A stretch of 64,000 nt of DNA from Paenibacillus glycinis (GTDB taxonomy: Bacteria > Bacillota > Bacilli > Paenibacillales > Paenibacillaceae). Within the stretch, counting starts at the first letter, position 1, and each line of letters opens with the position of its first letter. The notes under the pieces are model-generated. The model was not told the origin of the DNA and did not search any database. It was given only the letters and a program-made list of their open reading frames with translations. The DNA is taken from NCBI RefSeq assembly GCF_009909185.1, contig NZ_JAAAMV010000002.1, forward strand, positions 434,001 to 498,000, given 5' to 3'. This document shows, in pieces, positions 1 to 7,268 of this stretch. Both the position numbers and the translations under genes were made by a program.

Positions 1-552
1 CACGTACACTTCGCGTCCGTCCGGCGTGAAGTCGAGCGTGCGCGGGCTGCTTCCCGCCGGAAAGTTGATGGTGGCCACTCTAGCGTTGGTGTCGGTTTGA
101 ATGACCGTGAGCGAATGCTGGGTATGGTTGGCGATATAGGCATGCAACAGCTCATCCGTTCCCGACGGAAGCGGCTCCAGGACATGCTGCTCGATGACGT
201 TCCCCGATTCGTCCAGTTCGGCAAGCGAGGCCCCGATCTCGCCCGCCGCGAGACCGCTGACCGTCACGCGGACGCCGTAGACGGTCAGCAGCTTGACCTC
301 GCGGGTCACGGCATACATGCTGCGCGCGCGGCCGGACGGACTCAGCTTCACGTTCGCCAGCGATTCCGTCTGCATCGTGCCGTAGCCCGTTTCATGCGGG
401 CCCGCTCCTTCTAAGTTTCCCGATATCGAAGCCGTGTACAATTGAACGGCTGCTCTTGCCGGCTGCCTGCCCCGATTCATGACGCTGATGCTCAAACTTG
501 CCGTACGCCGCTTCTCCCGATTAAACAACAGTCCCGTGTCCAATACCGGCAA
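1..552 (-). CDS. YVTN-type beta-propeller protein, N-terminal part, cut by window edge
   Basis: The frame is open from a TTG at 552-550 to the window edge, giving 184 codons. A GGAGG site at 562-566 lies nine bases upstream, which is why the TTG is preferred over an ATG at 480. The first 110 residues form a beta-rich region with no motif I recognise. The end holds the repeat signature of 40-residue YVTN propellers (ARVATINFPAG, then SPRTLDFTPDGREVYV). Such repeats build surface or cell-wall beta-propellers, often of unknown ligand. No signal peptide is visible at this start, so export is not supported. The rest of the protein lies outside the window, so length and partners cannot be judged. 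Confidence 0.65.
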   Translation of the reverse strand, partial: MPVLDTGLLFNREKRRTASLSISVMNRGRQPARAAVQLYTASISGNLEGAGPHETGYGTMQTESLANVKLSPSGRARSMYAVTREVKLLTVYGVRVTVSGLAAGEIGASLAELDESGNVIEQHVLEPLPSGTDELLHAYIANHTQHSLTVIQTDTNARVATINFPAGSSPRTLDFTPDGREVYV

Positions 553-658
553 AGGTAGACGCCTCCTCTACTCTTCCATTCCTCTATCTTATGAATGAAT
601 CGCGCGAATGGAGCGAGGCATTCTCCCAGCTCGGATCGATAGATTGCATGCCCGGCGC

Positions 659-697
659 AAAAAAAAGAGGCATCCCCGATTCGGTTCGGGAATGCCT
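659..697 (-). terminator. Rho-independent terminator after the 68-residue hypothetical gene
   Basis: On the minus strand AGGCATTCCCGA pairs with TCGGGGATGCCT (one G-T wobble) around a six-base loop and is followed by a run of T. It closes the transcript that comes from the purine operon. Confidence 0.8.
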
Positions 698-707
698 GTC
701 GTCCTGA

Positions 708-914
708 TCAGCCCTGCGGCCCGTCGGCCAGCAGCGTCCGGATCTCATCGAGCCGGGCGATCATCGATTTCAGCTCGATCGCGAGAAAATCCTCGTCGGC
801 CTTGTGAAACGCCTCGCGGAGCCGCTCGAGCTGCGCGGATGTTTCGGGCAGCAGCTTATAGGCTTCGTCGGCATGCTGATAATACGGATGTACGGAAGTG
901 CTGGACTCGTTCAC
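708..914 (-). CDS. small acidic hypothetical protein (68 aa)
   Basis: GTG start at 914-912, preceded by AAGGAGAG about eleven bases upstream. The product is 68 residues, rich in Glu, Leu and Ala, and should be mostly helical (central part EAYKLLPETSAQLERLREAF). It has no membrane segment, cysteine or known motif. It is the last gene before the terminator at 659-697 and lies 72 bases after the HIU hydrolase gene, so it is probably co-transcribed with the purine cluster, although nothing in the sequence links it to that pathway. I do not recognise the family. Confidence 0.6.
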   Translation of the reverse strand: MNESSTSVHPYYQHADEAYKLLPETSAQLERLREAFHKADEDFLAIELKSMIARLDEIRTLLADGPQG

Positions 915-986
915 GGTCGTCTTCTCTCCTTGCTGCGTATCGGATGGCTCTACTCTATCATTCCGATGCGAAGGCTGTAAAGGACG

Positions 987-1334
987 TCAGCTGCCCCGGT
1001 AGGTGCTGTAGCCGTAAGGCGCCACGAGCAGGGGCACGTGATAATGCTTGCCGGGGTCCGTCACGACGAAACGGATCGGTACGATATCCAGAAACGCCCG
1101 GTCGCCGAAATACCCGCCGACGTCGAACCTTAGTTCATAGACGCCCGCGCGCAGCTCCCCGTCCGAGAGCAGCGGGCGGTCCACGCGTCCGTCGCCGTTC
1201 GTCGTCGCCTCCGCCGCCAGCCTCGGTTCCGTTCCTTCCGCGGAAAACGCCAGGAGCCGAAGCTGCATCCCGGCGGCCGGCATGCCGCGAGAGGTATCCA
1301 GCACATGCGTCGTCAGCTTCCCGCCCCCGCTCAT
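987..1334 (-). CDS. pucM: 5-hydroxyisourate hydrolase (transthyretin-like)
   Basis: 115 residues. It hydrolyses 5-hydroxyisourate, the unstable product of uricase, to OHCU. The N-terminal TTHVLD with its His, and the C-terminal tetrapeptide YRGS preceded by HYHVPLLVAPYGYS, are the hallmark motifs of bacterial transthyretin-like HIU hydrolases and line the active site of the tetramer. The ATG at 1334-1332 overlaps the TGA of the uricase gene by four bases (ATGA), pointing to translational coupling; the longer frame upstream is just read-through of the uricase gene. The start fits the family, which begins a few residues before TTHVLD. Cytoplasmic. Confidence 0.93.
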   Translation of the reverse strand: MSGGGKLTTHVLDTSRGMPAAGMQLRLLAFSAEGTEPRLAAEATTNGDGRVDRPLLSDGELRAGVYELRFDVGGYFGDRAFLDIVPIRFVVTDPGKHYHVPLLVAPYGYSTYRGS

Positions 1335-2338
1335 GGTTGCGCGACGCCCTTGGCCGACGGCCGATGGAGCCCGTCCGCGTCGAACGCGAACTGCGGATCG
1401 GTCAGGTCCGCCCTCGTCATCGCGAAGCCCTGGAATCCGAACGGCGGCCTCGGCTCCGTGAAGACGGAAGCGCCCGTGACCGGATCCCGGTCCACGATCG
1501 TCTCCCACGTCCGGTTATTGGATTCGAACCGCACCTCCGCGAGCTGCGGGAAACGGTCCAGCATATGCAGGCCGATGCGCGTGATCAGATATTGGATCGA
1601 CGGCGATTCGTACGCATGGAAGGCCTGCTGCGCCAGATCGCGAACCTGCTCGGCCGGCGCGTAGCGTCCGCGCGAGCCGTCCCACGCGTCTTCCGGATCT
1701 TCGTAGCGCCATTGGATGTTGAGGAAAATGAACAGCGGCCGGTCGAAAGATTCGGGCAGCGTCGTGTATTCGTCGCGAACGAAGCCGTGGAAGGAGCTTC
1801 CGCTTACTTTGATGAGCTGCAGATCCGACAATCCGCTCCACTGCTCGACGACGCCGGCTCCCTCCGCCGCGCGCCGCAGCTCCATCGCGGCATGCGCATG
1901 GTCGTTATGGGAACGGCGATAGACGAGGCCGCTCTCCCGCGGCCCTTCGTCCCCCCGAACGGACAACGATTGAAACGGGATCCGGTCTCCCCGGACCTCG
2001 ATGGCGGAGATATGCGCGTATTTCGCGAAGAAAGCCTCGCCGATGTAGGCGAGAAAACCTTCCGTCGTGCTGCCTTCGTATGTTGCCGCATGGCGCAAAA
2101 TGAAATTTTTCATGGAGTCGGTGGCGACGACCTGCGCGTTGTCCCCTTCGCTGAACGAGGTCATGAGCGACTCGCCGCTGACGGCGAACGTGATGTTATG
2201 CGCGAAAATCACGTTGGCGTCGCCCGTAAACGCCGACTCCGGAATGGCCGGTACCTCGAGCGGGGCCGCGTACGTACGGTATGTCAGCACGTCGCCTTTC
2301 CCGTAATATAACGTGCGTCCGTTTCTCAATCGCAGCAT
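1331..2338 (-). CDS. pucL: urate oxidase (uricase)
   Basis: 335 residues. Oxidises urate to 5-hydroxyisourate with O2 and no cofactor. The sequence carries the uricase N-terminal motif YYGKGDVLTYRTYA, the ATDSMKNF segment holding the catalytic Thr/Asp region, and ESNNRTWE near the C terminus. In Bacillus subtilis PucL the OHCU decarboxylase is fused to the uricase N terminus; here the two are separate genes, the decarboxylase lying just upstream with a 19-base gap. The ATG at 2338 is preceded by GAAGGGG at about eight bases, and the open frame extends further upstream only into decarboxylase sequence. Slightly longer than many uricases (about 300 residues). Confidence 0.92.
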   Translation of the reverse strand: MLRLRNGRTLYYGKGDVLTYRTYAAPLEVPAIPESAFTGDANVIFAHNITFAVSGESLMTSFSEGDNAQVVATDSMKNFILRHAATYEGSTTEGFLAYIGEAFFAKYAHISAIEVRGDRIPFQSLSVRGDEGPRESGLVYRRSHNDHAHAAMELRRAAEGAGVVEQWSGLSDLQLIKVSGSSFHGFVRDEYTTLPESFDRPLFIFLNIQWRYEDPEDAWDGSRGRYAPAEQVRDLAQQAFHAYESPSIQYLITRIGLHMLDRFPQLAEVRFESNNRTWETIVDRDPVTGASVFTEPRPPFGFQGFAMTRADLTDPQFAFDADGLHRPSAKGVAQP

Positions 2339-2357
2339 GCCGTCATCCCCTTCGCCG

Positions 2358-2858
2358 TTATTCTTCGATTTGGTCGCGCAGGCGCAGTTCCGCGATGCGC
2401 CGAATCTCGAGCAGCGCCTGCTTCCTTTCCTGCTCCCCGTCATGCTCCAGACGTTCGGCCATCGCGGCCAGAATGTCGTTCTTCGTCTTGCCTCTTACGG
2501 CGATGATGAACGGAAAACCGTGCTTCGCCAGATACGAAGCGTTCAGCGCCGCGAACCGGTCGTACTCTTCCGCGGACAAGGCATCGAGGCCAACCGACTG
2601 CTGTTCCTCCGCGGAATGCGCCGTCATGCTCGCCCGCGATGCCAGATCGGGATGAGCCCGCAGCAGCGCGACGATCCGCTCTTCCGGAGCTTCCAGCACG
2701 GCCGTCATCATCGCTTCGTGCAGCTCGTGCCGAGAATGGAACGGCCGCCGCTCCCATACCCGCTCCGCGACCCAAGGCGAATGCTCGAAGATCGCGCCGA
2801 GCTGGCCGATAAACCGTTCGCGGCTGAGCGTGTTCAGCTGCCAGAGTTGGATGCTCAT
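2358..2858 (-). CDS. uraD: 2-oxo-4-hydroxy-4-carboxy-5-ureidoimidazoline (OHCU) decarboxylase
   Basis: 166 residues. Catalyses the third step of urate breakdown, giving S-allantoin. The family pattern is clear: an N-terminal helix start (LWQLNTLSRERFIGQLG), HPDLASRA with the catalytic His, then HGFPFIIAVRGK and the ILAAMAERL tail. This matches the free-standing UraD family and the N-terminal half of Bacillus PucL. The ATG at 2858-2856 overlaps the TGA of the upstream deaminase gene in an ATGA. Position between deaminase and uricase fits a single purine degradation transcript. Cytoplasmic, helical. Confidence 0.92.
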   Translation of the reverse strand: MSIQLWQLNTLSRERFIGQLGAIFEHSPWVAERVWERRPFHSRHELHEAMMTAVLEAPEERIVALLRAHPDLASRASMTAHSAEEQQSVGLDALSAEEYDRFAALNASYLAKHGFPFIIAVRGKTKNDILAAMAERLEHDGEQERKQALLEIRRIAELRLRDQIEE

Positions 2859-3340
2859 ACCCAATACCCCGCATGCGCGGACGCCGCTTCCGCTTCGAGT
2901 TCCGGGAACGGGCCGATCACCTCGATCGGCTTGCGGCCCGCGGCGAACACGTCCCTGCACGGCAATTGCAGGGTCAGATTGCGCGCGTCGCCGCCGGTCA
3001 AACCGACGAGCTTCTCTTCCGCCATCGCATAGACGACCGTGCCGACGTTGCCCCAATAGATCGCGCCTGCGCACATCGCGCACGGTTCCGTGGACGTATA
3101 CATCGTATACGTCCACAGCTCTTCCTTCGAGTAACGTTTCGACGCCTCGACCATTAACGCCGTTTCCGCGTGACCGGTGCAGTTGCGCGCCGTCACCTCG
3201 ATGTTGCCCTGCTCCAGCACGACGGTCCCCTCGGCGTCCACGAGAATGGCGCCGAACGGCGTGTTGCCGGCGGTTCTGGCCATCCTCGATACCTCGATGC
3301 TTCTGCGCAAGTAGCCGATATGCCTTTCCCGTTCGTTCAC
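2855..3340 (-). CDS. nucleoside/guanine deaminase family (zinc-dependent)
   Basis: 161 residues with the cytidine-deaminase fold zinc site: GHAETAL (His ligand and catalytic Glu) and EPCAMCAGAIYW (two Cys ligands). The motif layout and size are like guanine deaminase GuaD and tRNA/nucleoside deaminases. In a urate-degrading operon the likely job is guanine to xanthine, or deamination of a related purine, feeding xanthine oxidation; this is inferred from context, since the substrate cannot be read from the motifs. GTG start at 3340 with AAGGAGG eight bases upstream. It overlaps the decarboxylase gene by four bases. Confidence 0.8.
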   Translation of the reverse strand: MNERERHIGYLRRSIEVSRMARTAGNTPFGAILVDAEGTVVLEQGNIEVTARNCTGHAETALMVEASKRYSKEELWTYTMYTSTEPCAMCAGAIYWGNVGTVVYAMAEEKLVGLTGGDARNLTLQLPCRDVFAAGRKPIEVIGPFPELEAEAASAHAGYWV

Positions 3341-3532
3341 GGCCGTTCCCTCCTTTGGTCAATGGCGCGCCGGACGGCGCGGATATTGCCGACTTAGCCT
3401 GTTCGGCGATACAGATCGCCGGACGACGCGCGGATTCGAATGTTCCATGTGCAGGCTCGCGAGCCGGCTGAATTCGCGCATGCGGACGGGCTCGAATGCG
3501 TAAATAACGCACGCAAGGCAGCAGCGCGGATT

Positions 3533-4171
3533 TTATTTCGCGCGCGCCTGCACTTGCGACCAGATCAGCCTCGCCTTATTCAGCTGCTCCTTGGTGTCGA
3601 TATCGACGAACGACCATTCGGCCGCATAGCGAACGACCTTCCCGCGATGCTCGGGCGATTGCAGGATGCCGCGCGCCCCCGCGTCTCCTTCTAGCCGGCA
3701 CAGCCGGCCGAACAAGGATTTGTTGAAAATAACGGGCGGCGCCGGGAAATCGCCGTACCCGCTGGCGACGAAATCCACCGTCGGGTTCTCCCGGAAGACG
3801 GAGACCAGACGCTTCAATTGCGAAGCGGATATGAACGGCTGGTCGGCAAGCGCGATCAATACCGCGTCCGGCTCCTCGGGCAGAATCGCCTCCATGCCGT
3901 GCCGGATGGAACGCGACATGCCTTCATGGGCGTCCTTGCACGGGGAGATGCGGAACTTCGACAGCTCGCCGAAGCCGTCCGACTTGTCGATCAGCCAGAG
4001 AAGCGTATCCTCCGGCCGCACGACGACGACGATCGGCCGGAAGCCGCAGCGCCTCAGCTCCAGCAGTCCGCGGCTCCCCACCGTTATGCCCGGCGCAAGC
4101 TCCATCGAAAGCTTCGCTTCTCCCATGCGACGGCTGTTGCCGGCCGCCAAGTATACCGCTCCGATTCTCAT
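3533..4171 (-). CDS. pucB: MobA/MocA-like nucleotidyltransferase, PucB type
   Basis: 212 residues of the MobA-like NTP-transferase fold: N-terminal nucleotide loop AVYLAAGNSRRMGEAKLSM, then ALADQPFIS with the metal-binding Asp, and FPAPPVIF. PucB/MocA proteins transfer CMP to molybdopterin to mature xanthine dehydrogenase. That activity fits the pathway (xanthine to urate), but no xanthine dehydrogenase structural gene is in this window. ATG at 4171 chosen because GGATGGTGG lies just upstream and the family starts at this point. It is the first gene after the double GlnR/TnrA promoter; the next gene follows after 192 bases, so it may share that transcript. Confidence 0.8.
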   Translation of the reverse strand: MRIGAVYLAAGNSRRMGEAKLSMELAPGITVGSRGLLELRRCGFRPIVVVVRPEDTLLWLIDKSDGFGELSKFRISPCKDAHEGMSRSIRHGMEAILPEEPDAVLIALADQPFISASQLKRLVSVFRENPTVDFVASGYGDFPAPPVIFNKSLFGRLCRLEGDAGARGILQSPEHRGKVVRYAAEWSFVDIDTKEQLNKARLIWSQVQARAK

Positions 4172-4273
4172 AAGCCACCATCCTTTCCTTCGCCCGGCCG
4201 ACGCGGCGTACCGCACGGCAACGAGCAGCTGAGCAGTACCGGGCAGGATGCCGATCCGATCATGATACTTATT

Positions 4274-4309
4274 ATGTAATATTATATTACATCAATTAGC
4301 GCAAGTGAA
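4274..4309 (-). promoter_or_regulatory. promoter of the purine operon with GlnR/TnrA box over the -10
   Basis: On the minus strand -35 TTCACT (4309-4304) and a perfect -10 TATAAT (4286-4281) are spaced 17 bases. The 17-base sequence at 4275-4291 fits TGTNA-N7-TNACA exactly and is part of a 19-base palindrome (4274-4292) with a single central base. It lies across the -10, a position expected to block transcription when bound. Confidence 0.7.
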
Positions 4310-4325
4310 CGATTGTGTCACTTAT

Positions 4326-4344
4326 ATGTAATGTATAATTACAT
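4326..4344 (-). promoter_or_regulatory. upstream GlnR/TnrA-like box
   Basis: The stretch 4327-4343 again fits TGTNA-N7-TNACA inside a palindrome with arms ATGTAAT and ATTACAT. Its centre is 52 bases (about five helical turns) from the downstream box and about 61 bases upstream of the inferred transcription start, so it sits on the same DNA face and in an activator-like place. Confidence 0.65.
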
Positions 4345-4352
4345 GCATAACA

Positions 4353-4399
4353 AAAATCCTTCCTGCCATTGCCCGAACCCGGACGGCAAGAAGGATTTT
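4353..4399 (-). terminator. terminator after the 116-residue coiled-coil gene
   Basis: AAAATCCTTCTTGCC pairs with GGCAGGAAGGATTTT on the minus strand, followed by TTTTTGTT. It insulates the purine promoter from the gene at 4419-4769. Confidence 0.85.
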
Positions 4400-4418
4400 G
4401 GTCGTTGCGCGCTGTCGA

Positions 4419-4769
4419 TTACTGCATCAAATTCCGTGACGCCGGCTGCGTGCTTCCGCCCGCCGGCATCGCGCCTTGGACCTGCGCCATGGCTTGATGA
4501 ATCTTCTGCTGGCACAGCTGGATTTGGCGCTTTTGCGCATCCATCTGCATTTGCAGCTGGTTTTCCGCCAATTTCAATTCGTTCTCCACGCCGTACAGCA
4601 CTTGCACGATCGACTGGATGTGCTGCGAATTCTGATCCAGCCCGGCGCTTCGAAGCGCTTCTTTGGCGCGCTGCTGTTCCTGTTCCTGCCGCAGCTTCAC
4701 CTGTTCTTGAAATTGCTCGTACGATAACTGCTGGCTATCGGCCCATTGGCCCGACATATCGTTATTCAT
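4419..4769 (-). CDS. glutamine-rich coiled-coil hypothetical protein (116 aa)
   Basis: 116 residues, extremely rich in Gln (runs such as EQFQEQVKLRQEQEQQRAKEA and NQLQMQMDAQKRQIQL) with a heptad-like spacing that should form a long coiled coil, ending in a flexible Gly/Pro/Ser tail. No membrane segment or catalytic motif. ATG at 4769 follows a G-rich ribosome site (AGGGGGG). It comes 77 bases after the DUF4129 gene and is closed by the terminator at 4353-4399, so it is probably the last gene of the moxR operon. Function unknown. Confidence 0.65.
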   Translation of the reverse strand: MNNDMSGQWADSQQLSYEQFQEQVKLRQEQEQQRAKEALRSAGLDQNSQHIQSIVQVLYGVENELKLAENQLQMQMDAQKRQIQLCQQKIHQAMAQVQGAMPAGGSTQPASRNLMQ

Positions 4770-4846
4770 GGACTTACCCCCCTAGGTGTGCATCTTCCCC
4801 CTTAGCATGCCACGTCCATGGATAAATATGTATGCCGCAGCTCCAG

Positions 4847-6151
4847 CTACGGCCTCGGTTGCCCAAGCTGCGCGGCAACGGCCCGCAGCTCTTCGTCGGA
4901 CAGCTTGCCGCCGCCGTAACGAACCCGCTGATAGTGCTCCACCAGCGCTTCGGCCGCGGCCGAGGGCAAGGCTTCGCGCGCCTGTCCATTGCCCATGAGC
5001 TCGCGCTGTATTTCCCGCGGCGTCATGTGCGGCCGGTGCGCGAACCCCTTCTTGACGGCATTGCCGATCCAGCGCCTGTAGAGATACCGGATGCGGGATT
5101 CGTTGTCCGTCAGGTCCTTCCATTTGAGACGCTCTTCCTTGTTCCGGCCGAACATTTTGCGAAAGGACCGTTCGGATTTGTTGATTCGCTCGACCTCGTC
5201 CACGTAACCGCGGGCCAAGTCGCCTTTGTCCCGGTCGAACAGCTTCAGGAAGCGCAGGCGCAGTCCGTTCAGCCAGCCCGGCAGCCGGTTGACGCGACGC
5301 AATATCAAATACAACAGCACGAGGGCTATCGCGATGACGATGCCGTACATGATGTAGTCGACCCAAGCCGGCAGCGTTTTCGTCTTGCCGTCCGGCGGAA
5401 GGAAGTCGGGCGGCGGTTGTACGTCCTGCGTCTGCGGCGGCGGCTGGTCGCCGGATCCGCTGAACAGCTTGGACAACCAGGCCTTCAGCCTGTTCCCGGC
5501 CTCGCCCAGCAGCGCCTGCAGCTGGTAGGACAACGCGATCAGCACGGTAACCCCGATCGCGACGCCTACGAACAACCGGTTGTTGCGTCTGACGGAAGGC
5601 TCCACCATCGGCTTCTCGGCGCCGGACAGCGTTTCGCGGCTCACCATACCGCGATTGGTCAGGTAAAGCGCCGCGAACAACGTCGCGAGGCCCGCGAAGA
5701 GGTAGAGCAGCCTGTATTCGTCGAACGTATCGTTGAAGCTCTGCACGATGGAACCGACGAAGTACAGGAACACGCCGACGATATAATCCTGCGTCGTCAG
5801 CCGGACCGCGAGCGGCATGCCCGGCAGCCGGCTGCCGCGGTATGCGGCGCATAACACCAGCGCCGTAGCGATGATGCTCCCCGGCGCGAGTCCGAGCACC
5901 GGTATGCCGGCTGCCGCAGCAACGAGCAGTGCAAGCAGGATTTTCGGGAACGGATGCCTGAATTTGAACAGCGCGTTGATCCCGTAACCGATCCAGTACG
6001 CGACGAGCAGCAGGAGCGCGACGAGGACGAGCGGAGCCGATCCCGGCGGCTTCAGGACGAACGCGCCCAGCATGACCGGGAAAAATAGCATCAGCTCCAG
6101 CAGGCTGGCAAGAAAGAGTCTGCCGCTTAAGCGGCGAAGCATGGCCGTCAT
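4847..6151 (-). CDS. membrane protein with DUF4129 C-terminal domain
   Basis: 434 residues. The N-terminal 220 residues hold about six to seven hydrophobic helices; another helix lies near residues 285-305 (IMYGIVIAIALVLLYLIL), separated by a Pro/Gln-rich linker. The C-terminal cytosolic domain with RIRYLYRRWIGNAVKKGF and HMTPREIQREL is typical of DUF4129. Such proteins often follow MoxR-DUF58 pairs, sometimes joined to a transglutaminase part that is absent here. The ATG at 6151 overlaps the TGA of the DUF58 gene (ATGA), with GGGAGG ten bases upstream. Role likely structural or chaperone-like at the membrane; not established. Confidence 0.8.
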   Translation of the reverse strand: MTAMLRRLSGRLFLASLLELMLFFPVMLGAFVLKPPGSAPLVLVALLLLVAYWIGYGINALFKFRHPFPKILLALLVAAAAGIPVLGLAPGSIIATALVLCAAYRGSRLPGMPLAVRLTTQDYIVGVFLYFVGSIVQSFNDTFDEYRLLYLFAGLATLFAALYLTNRGMVSRETLSGAEKPMVEPSVRRNNRLFVGVAIGVTVLIALSYQLQALLGEAGNRLKAWLSKLFSGSGDQPPPQTQDVQPPPDFLPPDGKTKTLPAWVDYIMYGIVIAIALVLLYLILRRVNRLPGWLNGLRLRFLKLFDRDKGDLARGYVDEVERINKSERSFRKMFGRNKEERLKWKDLTDNESRIRYLYRRWIGNAVKKGFAHRPHMTPREIQRELMGNGQAREALPSAAAEALVEHYQRVRYGGGKLSDEELRAVAAQLGQPRP

Positions 6152-7242
6152 CCCGCAACCGCCTCCCTCTCCGCAATCGGCAGCCAATCGACCGCGTGGC
6201 CTTCCTTCCTCAGCTTCGCGACCATCTCGTGAATATCCTCGCTCATGAAAGCGGAAACGATCACGATGTCGCTGCGTTCGCTCCATTCCGGCGCCATCTG
6301 CTCGAGCATCGTATGAAACGGCAGCGTGCGGACGATGACGAGCTTCGCCAGCAAGCCGAACAGATAGGTCAAGTGCTCGCTTCCGCTTCCGCGCTCCGCG
6401 ACCATGACCCGGTCCGGCTCGTCCAGCGAATGGCCATTGCAGGCGAAAGCGGTTTCAAGCCCCTGTTCCGTCGCCATCTGGAGAATGCCGGCCGCCAGCC
6501 GGATGCCCTGTTCGACGACTGCCGTATCGTTGACGGCATGCCACATGCCGGCGTGATCCTCGATGTTTAGCAGGACGATCAAGCGGAAATCCGCGGTGTA
6601 ATCGCGGCGGTGAACCTGCAGGTCGCCCGTGCGCGCCGTGGCGTTCCAATTGATCGTCTTGAGCGAATCGCCGGGCCTGTACGCCCTGACGCCGCTGATC
6701 GCGAACGGATCCTCGACGATCCATCTTCGCACGGCGATGTCGCCCTGCCAGCTGCGGGACGGCAGCTGGATCAGCTCGCGGTCGGCAGGCAGCGGATAGA
6801 CGAGCAGCTCGACCTGCAGCGGTTCGGATCGCCAGGTGCTGAACAAGCCGAACAAATCCCCGAACGTCAGCGAGGCGCTCGTGATCCGGTAACAGCCGCG
6901 CTGCGCGGCTTGGACGGCATGCCTGCGCGTCAGCCGCTTATTGCCCCGCAAGCTGAACAAGCTCTTGTGATTCTGCATGAACTGCCCGTTGCTGACGTCG
7001 AAGTTGGCGTCGCTCCGGAAATGCAGTCCCGTGTGCAGGACCGACTCCACGCGCAGCCAAGGGACGGGTAGCAGCTTGCCGTTGGCGAGCCGCTCGATCA
7101 TCTCGATGTCGTCGCCTTCGAAGCAGGTCGCGACGCTGAACGATCGCGAATAGCTCACCTTGCGCATGCCGAAGTACCGGAACAGATAACGCTGCAGCAC
7201 GATTACGATGACGGCGCTTAATATGTACCAATGTATGCCCAT
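6148..7242 (-). CDS. DUF58 domain protein (MoxR-associated)
   Basis: 364 residues. One N-terminal hydrophobic helix (WYILSAVIVIVLQRYLF) anchors it. The DUF58 signature AYRPGDSLKTINWNATART is at about residues 190-208, followed by a von Willebrand A-like fold (RLIVLLNIEDHAG, DIVIVSAF). DUF58 proteins partner MoxR AAA+ ATPases, thought to act in assembling or maturing membrane or metal-dependent proteins. ATG at 7242 has GGGAGG six bases upstream. It sits 26 bases after moxR and overlaps the DUF4129 gene by four bases, so the three genes form one operon. Confidence 0.88.
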   Translation of the reverse strand: MGIHWYILSAVIVIVLQRYLFRYFGMRKVSYSRSFSVATCFEGDDIEMIERLANGKLLPVPWLRVESVLHTGLHFRSDANFDVSNGQFMQNHKSLFSLRGNKRLTRRHAVQAAQRGCYRITSASLTFGDLFGLFSTWRSEPLQVELLVYPLPADRELIQLPSRSWQGDIAVRRWIVEDPFAISGVRAYRPGDSLKTINWNATARTGDLQVHRRDYTADFRLIVLLNIEDHAGMWHAVNDTAVVEQGIRLAAGILQMATEQGLETAFACNGHSLDEPDRVMVAERGSGSEHLTYLFGLLAKLVIVRTLPFHTMLEQMAPEWSERSDIVIVSAFMSEDIHEMVAKLRKEGHAVDWLPIAEREAVAG

Positions 7243-7268
7243 TCGAAGCCTCCCTTCCGCGGCATGCG

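Noticed and set aside
608-2311. 567-codon open frame on the plus strand
   Set aside because: It is antisense to uricase, HIU hydrolase and the small hypothetical gene, is Arg/Pro rich, and has no ribosome site or family motif; an artefact of high GC.
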